Below, in pieces: positions 1-10,230 of a stretch of DNA of 64,000 nt. A model generated the notes under the pieces. That model worked only from the letters and a program-made list of their open reading frames with translations. It did not search any database and was not told where the DNA came from. Each line of letters begins with the position of its first letter. Within the stretch, counting starts at the first letter, position 1. A program made the position numbers and the translations under genes. Location: NCBI GenBank assembly GCA_037043015.1, contig CM073330.1:13224512-13288511 (forward strand). Direction: 5' to 3'. This DNA comes from Bryum argenteum (Eukaryota > Streptophyta > Bryopsida > Bryales > Bryaceae).

Positions 1-581
1 CCGCATTTTTCAAAGATTAGTATTTGTTGTTTTTTGGCCATTAACAAGTATGACATCAATTCAGGATGTGTGGCAAAACGCATGTTTCTATATTGTTGTG
101 CAAGTATGGACGTGGCGGGAGGAAAGGTTGAGAGTGTCTTCGCTATGAGTGTTGCGTCAGTGACCGTCTCGCCACACATGCGGAGTTGAGCTGAAATGCG
201 GTGGAGCTCCAAATTGAACTCCTGCATTGTCGGGAAGTCCATGACGCGAAGGTTCGTCCAATCGTTCTGAGCTTGAGGGAGTAACATCTCCTGGTGGTGT
301 TCAAAACGAGCTTGAATCTGAGACCATAACTCTGCTGCGTCTGTGATATGCATGTATTGTTTACGTAACGAGTCATCAAGGTGTCGCCGGAGAATGAGCA
401 AGGCTTGTTGTCGCCAAGAGTTGCGCATTTCTTCTGCTGTTGCTTTATAAAGTGCGCCATCGAGGTCCTCTGCACTCAAGTAAGTCCGAACATCGTTTAC
501 CCATTCAAAAAAATTGCTTCCGTCTACGGCTAAGGCTTCGAACATGAGGTTTTGAACTCGGGTCTCTCTTGTCGTTGCCAT
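1..581 (-). mobile_element. Ty1/copia-type LTR retrotransposon, gag region (partial, cut by window edge)
   Basis: Read on the minus strand from an ATG at 579-581, an open frame runs off the left edge of the window. It has the character of a plant copia gag (UBN2-type) protein: a short N-terminal segment with a Trp/Tyr motif, then long amphipathic helices. The element's leader and one LTR lie immediately upstream (582-1422), so this is the 5' end of a minus-strand element whose pol and second LTR are outside the window. No break is obvious in the visible part. It is treated as a fossil; only one LTR is in view, so age cannot be judged. Confidence 0.65.
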
Positions 582-987
582 AACGACTCGTTCGGGTATC
601 GCCAGTATGGGTGATGGAAAGTGGGGAGCTAACGTAACAAACAGGTTCTAGTGAGACATTGCTATGGTTTGAGAAGGATTGAAGTCATGTTTGCATCAAG
701 GGAAAAATGACATCTGTGTTAAACTACAAAGTATGAAATACTCGTTTCTGCAGCAACACAGAGGAATACAAGCATGACAATATGCTAAATCTAAGTGCAA
801 ATCGTGTGCATTGAAAAAAATAAAAAAATAAAGCAATAGCAATCACTCAAACAAAAACAGTCTCTTGGTTAGTCACCGTCTCTGGAAAATGGTGTTCTCT
901 CGGTTGCTGGAGAGATAGAGTAAGAGCAAACGAGTGAAGAGACAAAAACAGAAGCTCTGACTAAAGAAAACGATCGTGCTGATAACG
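582..987 (-). other. Leader of the copia element, with primer-binding-like site beside the LTR
   Basis: This non-coding stretch lies between the gag start and the LTR. Directly next to the LTR edge, the minus strand reads CGTTATCAGCACG, a sequence often found just inside plant copia LTRs where the tRNA primer site lies. It is AT-rich and holds no other gene. Confidence 0.45.
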
Positions 988-1422
988 TGTTGGGAGTACT
1001 CAAGTATGAAAGGGAAGAAGTGAGGAGCCTGAATGGCTCCAAGCTTTATATATAGGAAGAGGCGAAGAGCTTGTAATAAATGCTACCAAGAGTGGGTGAG
1101 CAACTACACCAATACGTAGCTAGGCTAATCATTACTGCCTTGGTTAACGGTTCACTTGGATCGTCTCATCCTAACAGGCATCAAGGAGATCCGGGCCACC
1201 CTCAAGTCCTCAGGGTCTCGCGCGAGCCCGACCAAAGACAGTGGCCTCCGACTCCTCCGGTCATCCCACTGGCACAAAGTGAACCCAGATGCACTAACGA
1301 TAACGAAGAACAAGAGTTTAAAGGGCAAGTGTACTCCACACGTCCGTCCTTTAAACGGGCTTCCCGTCCTTGACACTGTACGAGAGGCTACACCGGCTCA
1401 CGCTGGGACACAACATCTAACA
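988..1422 (-). mobile_element. LTR of the copia element (5' LTR on the minus strand)
   Basis: About 435 bp bounded by TGTTGGGAG on the left and TCTAACA on the right, that is, TG...CA-type ends with short inverted termini. The left edge abuts the primer-site-like sequence and gag leader. Bases 1300-1422 are clearly similar to 5565-5785, a second LTR copy. The DNA just beyond the right edge (from 1423) is also shared with the DNA beyond that second copy, so the LTR insertion predates the duplication of the neighbouring gene fragment. Confidence 0.55.
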
Positions 1423-1634
1423 TTGCCAAGTGAGAATCGGTCGATAAACAAGCTTATATGCTTCATAACATAATGCAGAGGTATTCATTGGGGCTTTTTT
1501 GAGAACTAAATGATTAGAGATAGTGAAAAGGTCGAACTATAATCAGCAAGTCCTCATAACGAGTTCTCTAGGAATGACATGTACCGTTGAAATGACACAT
1601 TTCGATTCTTGCAATTTGTGAGTGGCTATTGCAG

Positions 1635-1739
1635 GAGAAGGGAATGCGAATGAAGGGGATTGGGGAGAAGGGAATGCGAATGAAGGGGATTGGGGAGAAG
1701 GGAATGCGAATGAAGGGGATTGGGGAGAAGGGAATGCGA
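1635..1739 (+). repeat. 30-bp tandem repeat, 3.5 copies
   Basis: Three full copies and one half copy of a 30-bp unit beginning GAGAAGGGAATGCGAATGAA. The period is a multiple of three, so the repeat stays open and would encode a 10-residue unit, EGNANEGDWG. The related segment at 6015-6075 has only a short irregular version, so the expansion is specific to this copy. Confidence 0.9.
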
Positions 1740-1740
1740 C

Positions 1741-2300
1741 AGTATACATAAAGGAATTTTTTTGGCGAATTGGGTGGATGAGCCTGATGTGTGCGCATTT
1801 TGCTACGATGGTGTAAATGGCAATGATGATCTATTGAGGTACGAGAGCTCTCCCTTTCACGATCAAGACTTTTGAAAAAATGCATACTTCCATTCACTTC
1901 ACTGGTGTTATTTGCACAGTATTCACGCAAACAATTTTTCAGTCTGTTTGTTTGTGATTATTTTGCAGCTGTGATTACTGCAAGAGATCGTTTTACCCTA
2001 CACCTGCCATTTTCTTAACCATTCACAAGCTGTTTCCGAGGTAAGCCAATGCTTTCTCTTGTTTTTCTTTTGCCCCCAAAGTTTTATGGATTCAACGGAC
2101 CATGAACATGTGAATGGAAGAAATTGCACATGTGGTAGTGTTGTGGAGAGGATGTTTGAGTGTTTCCTTGCTTCATACTCACGATCAAGGAGTGTTTTGA
2201 TGTCCTGAAAAAGTCAATGCCACTCCCATGGCCCTTCCTTGAAGTTCTGATAGCACATAACCCCAGGGTTTACTCGAAGAGGACTTCGATTTGGAGAATT
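1741..2300 (+). pseudogene. EDM2-like PHD-finger gene fragment, copy 1
   Basis: Two exon-like blocks are seen. The first, ending at 1838, encodes VDEPDVCAFCYDG and then NDDLL. The second, 1969-2040, is preceded by TTTTGCAG and followed by GTAAGCC, and encodes CDYCKRSFYPT. Splicing 1838 to 1969 keeps frame and gives a Cys-x2-Cys ... Cys-x2-Cys PHD-type zinc finger, resembling the first finger region of plant EDM2 (a chromatin regulator of transposon-containing genes). Further exon-like sequence up to about 2300 is not recognised. No complete gene surrounds it, and a related, also incomplete copy lies at 5786-6930. The family assignment rests on memory of EDM2 motifs, not on a search. Confidence 0.45.
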
Positions 2301-2739
2301 GTGGTTGTGTGAGTAGAGCGATTTAAGTGCTTCTTGGGCGGCGACAACAAGCGATTCTGGTGTTAAGAAGCATTAGGGGCTGTGTATGCGTGGCCGTGGT
2401 GAGTGGCCGTGGTGAGTGATTGTCAAGGTGCTCCTCTAGGAAGCAATCTACTGCTTCAGCTTCTACACAGTTGCTGATATCGCGTTTGTGTTGGTAGAGG
2501 AAGAGAGGGTTTAAAAGGTACGTATTTGGATCCAAATGGTGTAAGATCTTCTGAAGACGGTGTTGATATCGACTAGGAGATCCGTGTAGTGGCACGGCCT
2601 GGAAAAAGGTTCCGGACATCATGCTTGCTACCGAATTGGATTCAAATCGTGTGTGGGTGTGTGAGTATGTGGGTATGTGACAGGTTTGGTAATTCACCTT
2701 AGTTGCAATGAATGAGAGGGGTGATACGTCTCACGAAAT
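2301..2739. other. Intergenic, nothing recognised
   Basis: No supported gene. A short GT-rich stretch near 2640-2690 is all that stands out. Confidence 0.5.
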
Positions 2740-3450
2740 TGGTAGGCCAGACTCTCCCCATCCTAGCCTACCTTGGGATCTCCAGGGCAAGGGGGCGAGC
2801 CCCGAAGAAGCGATAACAGCAGAAAAGAAAAGAAAACTGTGAGGCCTGTGAAAGCGAAAACAGCAAAACACTGTGAGGCCCACGAAAGCGACAACAGCTG
2901 AACACGTCGTGAAGGCAGACACAAGGACACAACGACCCCGGTGGGCAAGGGAGGGAGGGATTGGGGTTGCAGCCCCGCAACAGAACCAGCACTAGGTGAA
3001 CGAGGACCAGCACTAGCGCAGGGTCGCATTGACCGTGCAAGACCAGGCCACGCACGACCAGACCCGGCACGGAGCTCCAACCCTCCATATGCCCTTTCTC
3101 CTTTAATTCACATGCCCAAAGCAGAGCATCTTTGTAGCTCTCTCTTCTGGTCTAGCTCACATTCTACTCTCATCTCGCACAGGGTAGCACACGGAAGCGC
3201 GTAGAGTCGTGAGCCACCATCCTCAACCCCAGCGTCATTTCGGAGTTTAGCAACTTCTGTTCGAGAAGGCGCTCATTCCACTCCCCCTTGTGTGTTATGA
3301 TTTAATACGCTTGCACCCATTGTTTGTTGGTTTTGCTGAAGACCTCGTTCTGACTTTATTTGCCCCACGTGGTCTCAGACGGGCTAAATCATCAGGGGAG
3401 CACATGAATCCCAGAGTCGGCTAGAAAAGAGGGAGGTTGTGCTCCCAGAG
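2740..3450 (+). repeat. LTR-like dispersed repeat, arm 1 of an inverted pair
   Basis: This segment is similar, in inverted orientation, to 7110-7770. Landmarks shared by both are a purine-rich run before TTGGGGTTGCAGCCCC, a TATATGCCCTTT-type motif, and a terminal block CCCCACGTGGTCTCA. The purine run and the TGGTCTCAGAC block resemble the polypurine tract and primer site that flank an LTR, so each arm may be an LTR relic. That reading is inference. No open protein is supported. Treated as a fossil repeat. Confidence 0.45.
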
Positions 3451-3453
3451 TCC

Positions 3454-3754
3454 GCTAGAAAAGAGGGAGGTTTGCAACGTTACAATCGTTGTTTTTGTGT
3501 AAATAATTGCTCAAGTTTAGCAACGTTTTGGAACTTCTTGGAGTAATGTTCTCAAGAAAATAACTAAAGCAACTTTTTCAATTAGATTAAAATTAAGGAT
3601 GTTTGGTGATCCAATAACGTTGCTTATTTTCTTGAGAACATTGCTCAAGTAAGTTCCAAAACGTTGTTAAGTTGTTAAGCTCACGCGAGCAACATTTGAG
3701 AAAAAAATGTTGCGAACCCCTTTTAAGTGTAAAACCCCCTCAATGGAGTAGTGG
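3454..3754. mobile_element. CACTA-type MITE, copy 1
   Basis: A fold-back element. CTAGAAAAGAGGGAGG at the left and a CACTAC-type end at the right (read GTAGTG on plus) are the typical plant CACTA tip. The interior folds on itself: GCAACGTTTTGGAACTT on the left mirrors AAGTTCCAAAACGTTG on the right. Two more copies lie at 8147-8395 and 8523-8769. Just before it (3420-3453) a roughly 34-bp stretch including the left tip is duplicated. It has no coding capacity. Confidence 0.7.
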
Positions 3755-4651
3755 TTGTATCATTAATTACTACACAAAGAATGTTGAAGGTTTGGAAGAA
3801 CTCACTTAAGAGCACAATCGCATCGCAAATGGTGTCTACATCATCAATGATTGAGCTATGATTATGAAAATGCTATGATTGTGTTCCTCACAAGCAACGA
3901 AAGGGAAAAATTTGCAAAGTCATTTGTCTCGTTGCAACATGTCTCGTTGCAACATGCTGAAGTCATCTGTCTAGTTGCAACATGGTGAAGTTTGTTGTTG
4001 TTCAAGACCATGGAATCCAACATGCTTGTAGTGTATTTCATGGCTATCGCGAAGCGCACACCACATGCATCCCAAGGTGAAGTGTGGCGATATATTTGTG
4101 ATGAATGGAGGTTACTCTTTGTTTCATTGTTAACTCTTAAACGTCAAGCCCCTCTGAAAATACACTAGAAACCAATCCCGAGGGGCATGCTCTGAGGGTT
4201 AAGCTAGCAACAGGTTATGTTGATGCAGTATCCTCTCATGTTTTCTTTTGGCTTCAAGTTCCGTGAACATAATCTAAGACAGTTTGACTCCGGTCTCAGA
4301 TGTAATGAGATCTTGAATGCGTTGTGAATGCAACGGTTTCAGGGTAATCCCGACCCTAAGAGATTTGGAGAAATCGTTCAATCTGGTTGAGGCTACGATG
4401 GAAATAGATTCTGAATTGCAACAATCTCCTCTAAGTAGCCGTTCACATGTGTATCATGTAAGTTTCACATTATTTGTTTCATGCCTTTTTGACATATTGA
4501 CGTTTTCGCGCAATCGATTTGAATAATGTTCACAACTCGGATATCATTCTTATTTATTTCGTGGTGTGAATATTTTGATGTTGGTTACCGATCCTGGCAG
4601 ATTACTTCCAAGGTTTGAGTCGTCCAAGTTATTTAAAACGAAGAGACCTTC
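3755..4651. other. Intergenic, nothing recognised apart from a tiny TTAA element
   Basis: AT-rich DNA without a supported gene. It contains a triplicated GTCTCGTTGCAACATG-like motif near 3925-3985 and the 73-bp TTAA element listed separately. Confidence 0.5.
4130..4202. mobile_element. Very short TTAA-flanked element (73 bp)
   Basis: TTAA at both ends, with inner termini CTCTTAAACGTCAAGCCCC on the left and, read inward on the other strand, CCCTCAGAGCATGCCCC on the right. The ends match the terminal pattern of the other TTAA elements in the window but leave almost no interior. It may be a chance or highly degenerate case. Confidence 0.4.
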
Positions 4652-4830
4652 CGACACGTATCCAGATTCGAATGGGTTCCAACAATTTCATTCTAGATCT
4701 CTTTGAATATTAGAAATTTAGCACTTAAAAAACCATCTCAACGACACGTATCCAGATTCGAATGGGTTCCAACAATTTCATTCCAGATGTCTTTGAATAT
4801 TAGAAATTTAGTACTCAAAAAACCATCTAA
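4652..4830 (+). repeat. 90-bp tandem duplication
   Basis: Two direct copies, starting at 4652 and 4742 with CGACACGTATCCAGATTCGA, differ at only a few positions. Neither lies in a recognisable gene. Confidence 0.9.
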
Positions 4831-4899
4831 AATGCAATACACAGTTCACATCTTGTCTGAGGGACTAATGACGTGCGTGCAGATTGAAAATCCGCAAGT

Positions 4900-5275
4900 G
4901 ATCGAGAGGCCCCTATTGCAGAGGTCCCCGCTCCGTAAAAACCCACGGGCAAGGATGCAATAGAATTTGAGGGAGCCTCACACCCGTGAGGTCCCTCCCA
5001 TAACCTCACAGGGATCCCTGTGAGGCATCCCTGTGAGGCTCCCTGTGAGGCTTGTTTTGGTTTTTTTTTTCTTTTTCGGGCAGACTTTCTGAGCACTCCC
5101 GGCTGAAACTTTTATCCATCCAGTTGAATCCGGGCTGCCCGTGGGTTTTTACGCCGGGGGAGGCCCTTTTGAGAGGGGCTCCCGTGATGGGAGGATCCTC
5201 CTCGTCGGGCCTCCCGGCCCTCCTTGTCGGGTCCTCCCATCACGGGAGCCCCTCTCAAAAGGGCCTCCCCCTATA
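4900..5275. repeat. Nested fold-back cluster with a 43-bp-arm hairpin
   Basis: Arms 5156-5198 and 5229-5271 are inverted repeats (41 of 43 bases by eye) around a 30-base loop. Outside them, CGTAAAAACCCACGGGC at about 4935 is inverted at about 5137-5153. Between these sit iterated CCTCACAGGGATCCCTGTGAGG-type palindromes (5003-5050). The whole could fold into a large cruciform or a long hairpin transcript. No transposon tips were identified. Confidence 0.8.
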
Positions 5276-5289
5276 CAAATCTCCCTGCT

Positions 5290-5785
5290 CCTGGAACAAC
5301 TAAACAAACGCTTCAGGAACATGGTGGTACTAAGAATATCCTACCACCAAATTCTATGGAGGACCCCGGTTGAGCTGTGTCAACGAAGCCAACAGTAGTC
5401 CAAGTGCTTCTCTCATTCCTCCACACCACCCCCGGAGTTGAGCAGTCCAGCGACGTCAACAGAACTCCAATCGAATCACTTACAGAGAAGCTCGGCAACG
5501 TCGACGAGGTGAACCAGAATCCAACTGCTCCACTCATCCCACTGGCAGAGAGATGCCCTGACGATAACGAAGAACAAGAGTTTAAAGGGCGAGTGTACTC
5601 CACACGTCCGGAACTAAACGCGCTCCCCGTCGGACTTCCTGTCCTCGTCTCTGTACGTACGAGAGGGAACTAACGCGCTCCCCGTCGGGCTTCCTGTCCT
5701 TGTCTCTGTACGTACGAGAGGCTACTCCGGCTCAAAGGTCTGCTGCACTGCGTCCCTGTGACTGGACACACCGGTTGAAGTTTCT
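5290..5785 (-). mobile_element. Second copia LTR copy (solo or truncated)
   Basis: The right part (5565-5785) is the same LTR family as 988-1422, and it ends at the same TCTAACA boundary followed by the same flanking DNA. It contains an internal duplication of about 50 bp (5620-5670 repeated at 5672-5725). No internal region of the element is attached. It looks like a solo or truncated LTR fossil duplicated together with the adjoining EDM2-like fragment. Confidence 0.5.
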
Positions 5786-6930
5786 GGGACACATCTAACA
5801 TTGCCAAGTGAGAATCGGTCGATAAACAAGCTTACATGCTTTATAACGTACTGTAGAGGTATTCATTGGGGCTTTTTTGAAAACTAAGTGTATAGAGATA
5901 GTGAAAAGGTCGAACTGTAATCAGCAAGTCCTCATAACGAATTCTCTCGGAATGACATGTACCGTTGAAATGACACATTTCAATTCTTGCAATTTGTGAG
6001 TGGCGATTGCGATTGCAGGAGAATGCAGGAGAAGGGAATGCGAATGAAGGGAATGCAGGAGAAGGGATGCGGGATGAGGGAATGTGACAGGATACACAAA
6101 GGAATTTCTTTGGCGAATTAGGTGGATGAGACTGATGTGTGCGCATTTTGCGACCATGGTGTAAATGGCAATGATGATCTCTTGTGGTACGTGAGCTCTC
6201 CCTTTCATGTTTAAGACTTTGAAAGAAAGCATACTTCCATTCACTTCACTTCTCTGGTGTTATTTGCATTTATGAGAATTTTCATGTTCACAATTTTTCT
6301 GTTTGTGATGATTCTGCTGTGATTACTGCATGAGGTCGTTTTACCCTACACCTGCTTCTGGGTCGCATAGAAATTGCGATTCTCTAAGCAAATGATTTCT
6401 CTTGTTTTTGTTTTGCCCAAAAGTGTTCAATGGACATGAACATATGAATGGAAGAAATTGCACACGGGGTAGTGTTGTCGACAGGATCTTTGAGTGTTTC
6501 CTTGCTTCATACTCATGATCAAGGAGTGTTTTGATATCAGAATCTTGTTTGATAGGGTATAGTCTGCAGAGTTGCAGAGTCTTACCGACAACGATTTTGA
6601 CTCGAAGTTGTATTCATTAAGGATTGGCTGTGCCCAAATTGTGAAGCTAAGCAGCACCAGTGCTTAGCATGTGGGGAGCTGGGGATCTCTGATCCGAAGT
6701 CTCCCTTGCAAACTGTATGCTTTACAAGCTGTAATTGTAAATTGCTGGTTACTATGATTTAGGTGAGCAAATGTTTACTTACATTATCACCGTGTGATTG
6801 GCGGAGATCTTCGAATGCGATGCTACGAAGTGCAAGCGCTTCTGCCACCCTCTTTGTGTGGTCAAATTACTACACTCACCTGAAGCTCCTGAAGCTCCAG
6901 ACACGGTGGGTGATGGCTTGACATTCACGT
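5786..6930 (+). pseudogene. EDM2-like PHD-finger gene fragment, copy 2
   Basis: Related to copy 1 from the LTR boundary to about 6535, after which it continues into exons that copy 1 lacks. Visible blocks are DVCAFCDHGVNGNDDLL (about 6130-6185), CDYCMRSFYPTPASGS (about 6310-6365), WLCPNCEAKQHQCLACGELG (about 6620-6680) and ECDATKCKRFCHPLCVVKLL (6810-6870). In order these match the tandem PHD/zinc-finger architecture of plant EDM2 (CAxC...CxRSF; CPNC...HQCxxC; FxC...FxHPxCV). A stop precedes the first block, and the splice acceptor that copy 1 keeps is lost here, so the fragment is not functional as it stands. The 3' part of the gene is absent. Confidence 0.5.
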
Positions 6931-7109
6931 GCTGGAGAAAGCACTCCGTCAGAGTACTGCTTGGGCCAGCGCAAATCCTCAAGTCACCGTGATCGTTGCC
7001 GACTTCACAAAACCCCTACACCCAGTTGCGCTCCTGCTCGCCCTGAATCACTTCGACTCTAACACATACCACAAAATGGAACTCCTGCACTGGCGCCCAA
7101 GCATAACAC

Positions 7110-7770
7110 ATCTGCCGCTCTAATGATTCAGCCCGTATGAGACCACGTGGGGCAAACAAAGTGAGAACAAGGTCCTACGACAAAACCAGCAAACAATCGG
7201 TGCAAGCAGACTAAATCAGAACACATAAGGGGCAATGGTACGAGCGCCTACTCGGACAGAAATTGCGCGACGTGCGGAGCTGGGGTTGAAGATGGTGGCT
7301 CACGATACTTCCGTGTGAAAGGGGAGACGAATCTAGAAACAGAGCAGAGCCACGACGATGCTGTAAATTGGGCTTGTGACGAGACTAGAAACAGAACAGA
7401 GCGACAACGATGCCGAGCAGAAACAGAGCAGAGCCACGACGATGCCGAGCAGAAACAAAGAGAGCCACGACGATGCTGAGCCACGACGATGTTGTAAGTT
7501 GGGTTTGTGAAAGCTCGTGAAAGGGCATATAGAGGGTTGAAGCGGAGTCGGTTCTAGTCTTGCGCGATCAATGCAACTATGTTGCTGGTCCTCCTTCAAT
7601 TGTGCAGGTGCTCGTTCGCAGGTGCTCGTTCTGATGCGGGGGCTGCAACCCCAATCCCTCCCTCTCTTTCCCACCGGGCTCGTTGTGTCTGCCTTTTCTT
7701 ACTCCCTTTCTCCCGGATCTGTACTCAACAGAATGATCTGCTGTTGTCGCTTTCGATGGCATAAGAAATG
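7110..7770 (-). repeat. LTR-like dispersed repeat, arm 2 of the inverted pair
   Basis: Inverted relative to 2740-3450 and sharing its landmarks. It contains a local array of CATCGTCGTGGCTCT-type units (about 7340-7500 on the minus strand) that the other arm lacks. Together with arm 1 it brackets about 3.6 kb carrying the EDM2-like copy 2 and the fold-back cluster. Treated as a fossil repeat; no gene supported. Confidence 0.45.
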
Positions 7771-8146
7771 CTTGCCGGAGTATGCACCCACCATCAAGTT
7801 GTGGGAATGATGTTACATCCATACAAGACTGATTTGATTGTCGGGATTATGTTGTTGCAGGGAATTGCAGAGCAGGATGTGGAATTTTGCTGACAAACAT
7901 GTCATGTATTGCGAGTAAGCACCGGTAATCCGCACATGGTTGGCTGCATGTAGTTTTGGTGGTCCTATCCCATGGGTGCTAATTATCTGTACCTGCAGCA
8001 AGCACAAGATGGAGGAGGATTTGGTGACTGCAGTGCGAGACCACATTGTGTTTCCAAAGGTCAATTGCCAACTGATACCATTATATGTTGTTAAGAAACC
8101 TTGAGTGATGAGAGAAATCTTCAATTCTAATCCTTTACATTCAGTT

Positions 8147-8395
8147 CTAGAAAAGAGGGGGTTTGTAACATTATAAACGTTGCTTTCGTGTAAATGTTAC
8201 TCAAGTTTAGGCTATTTAGCAATGTTTTGAAACTTGCTGAGCAACATCCTCAAGAAAATAAGCAATAATTTTCTTAGTGATCGGATAACATTGCTTATTT
8301 TCTTAAGAACATTGCTCATCAAGTTCCAAAACGTCCCTAAACTTGAGCAATGTTTGAGATGAAAACGTTGCAAACCCTCTCAAATTGTAATAGTG
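8147..8395. mobile_element. CACTA-type MITE, copy 2
   Basis: Begins CTAGAAAAGAGGGGGTTTG and ends with AATTGTAATAGTG. Its interior has the same mirrored AAGTTCCAAAACGT and TTATTTTCTTAAGAACATTG motifs as the other two copies. Confidence 0.7.
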
Positions 8396-8522
8396 ATCGT
8401 ACACAAAGACTTGGGCCTGGATACTAGGACCACTTTTAGTTTCCTCGTTTTAATGTTGGAACACAATTTTGTCAATCATGTTCACGGATGGTTCCATTGT
8501 CCAACGTATTGAGCAGGGTGAC

Positions 8523-8769
8523 CACTACTACAATTTGAGAGGATCTTGGAGCATTTTTGTCTCGAACGTTGCTTAGCTTTAGCAACGTTTTGGAATTTCC
8601 TTAAGAAACGTTCTTAAGTAAATCGGCAATGTTATTTACAGTCTAGTGACAACGTGCTTATTTTCTTGAGATTTTAGCTCAAGCAAGTTCGGAAACATTG
8701 TTGGACTTGAACAACAATTATACAATAAGAACGTTTGTAATATTGCAAACCCCCTTTTTTCTAGTAGTG
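8523..8769. mobile_element. CACTA-type MITE, copy 3
   Basis: Begins CACTACTACAATTTGAGAGG and ends CCTTTTTTCTAGTAGTG, the complete CACTA-style tips in inverted orientation. Only 127 bp separate it from copy 2. No convincing 3-bp target duplication was seen. Confidence 0.75.
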
Positions 8770-9192
8770 ATTGTCATGTGATTGAAAGAAGAGAGGTAGA
8801 GAAGCTTAAGAATCGTCGGCTTTTGAAGCAGCCTCAGTTTTGAGGCAATGTCGTGTCCTGACTGCTTTATATATGTTGCCAATTTGGAATTAATCTTAAT
8901 TAAAGATGATCTAATCTTTTGAACTAATCACAAATCCCTTATGCTTTACGTGATTGGCTAGAGAACAACTAATTCTTCTAGGTCATGTTCAAAAAGTGTG
9001 AATTTAAAATGTTTTTATCCTTTCAATGATGATCTTATTATCATGTTGCACCTAACATATGACTTACATGTAGTAAGTAAATAAAACTATTCTACCCCTC
9101 ATAAATGTGGGGTCTAAAGTACATACTTATATAGTATCATCACCAAACTATTACACAAACTCACATTGAGAAACATTATTTTTTTAAAAGTG
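8770..9192. other. Intergenic, nothing recognised
   Basis: AT-rich DNA with no supported gene or repeat. Confidence 0.5.
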
Positions 9193-9990
9193 GACTAGAA
9201 GATCAACAAGGGGTAAGAATTTGACTATAACTATTTGAGAGTTTGGAGAATGTGATTCTCAAGCGATTGACTAAATGACCAACAAGGATCAAAAAATTGA
9301 TTGTCACAATTGAGGTAACAACACCAATTGAGATAAGGACATGTGTTGTTCAAGTAATGGACTAAAAAGCCAACAAGAAGTGAAACCTTCACTGTTACTA
9401 TTGAGAGTACAACATAAGACCGACTAAGATTGGAAAAGTGGTATAATTTTTTAAGCATTGGACTAGAGACGAAGAAGGATGAAGAATTCGACAATAACAA
9501 TGAACTAAAACCGACAAGGATTTCAAATTTGAATGTCAAAATTGAGACAACAACACCAATTGGGATTGGATATTGTCATGATTTTCAAATTGTGGAGTAA
9601 AAGACTTACAAGATGTGAACATCCAAATGTCAATATTAAGAGTCCAACAAGGATGAAGCCCAACAAGGATGAAGAATTTGACTATCACTTGTAGGACATC
9701 TATACAATTGAGATAAACGAATACATTTTTTAAACAAATGAACTAGATAGCAAGAAGAATTGAAATATTGAATTTCATCATTAAGACTCCAACACCAACT
9801 CAAAATAGAATATGTGATTGTTAAAAATTGTGCTACAAGACGACATGGGATTTGTAAATTGCCTTAACTATGATAACTAAAATAATTTACCAAATGACAC
9901 ATGTTGTTCAAAAGTTTGATTTAAGATAAACTAGGATCATGAAATCTGATTGTTAACCAAACTACAAGGACAATTTAAAAGAGAGTTTTA
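9193..9990 (+). repeat. Diverged tandem repeat, unit about 91 bp
   Basis: Units start with a GACTARA-like phrase at 9193, 9269, 9360, 9461, 9595, 9741 and 9832, followed by CAACAAGGAT and AATTTGACTGTCA-like phrases and, in several units, ACAACACCAATTGAGAT. Spacings are 76, 91, 101, 134, 146 and 91 bp. The pattern is an old, decayed satellite-like array, with no gene. Confidence 0.65.
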
Positions 9991-10230
9991 ACATATATTA
10001 GGATAATTATTTGTGTGTGCAATTGGCTACGATATTTGCTTAATAATGATCAACTTGTTATCAAAGTGAGTGACAAAGACGACCTATTTTTAGCAATAAA
10101 TTACTTAAAAAACACAAGTATTACAAAAGATTGCCTGAAAATTACATACTTGAAAGAGAACAACAGATTTGGTGTAAAAACACTTAGAAAACATTCATAT
10201 CTTTATTCTGAATGCGAATAAATCAGATTA

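Noticed and set aside
2941-3204. Open frame MGKGGRDWGC... shared with the inverted copy
   Set aside because: Both copies lie in an LTR-like repeat, and the frame is not kept between them beyond a short stretch.
9041-10000. Possible CRISPR-like array because of recurring phrases
   Set aside because: Unit spacing and sequence are too variable, the genome is a plant's, and no cas-like gene exists; it fits a decayed satellite.
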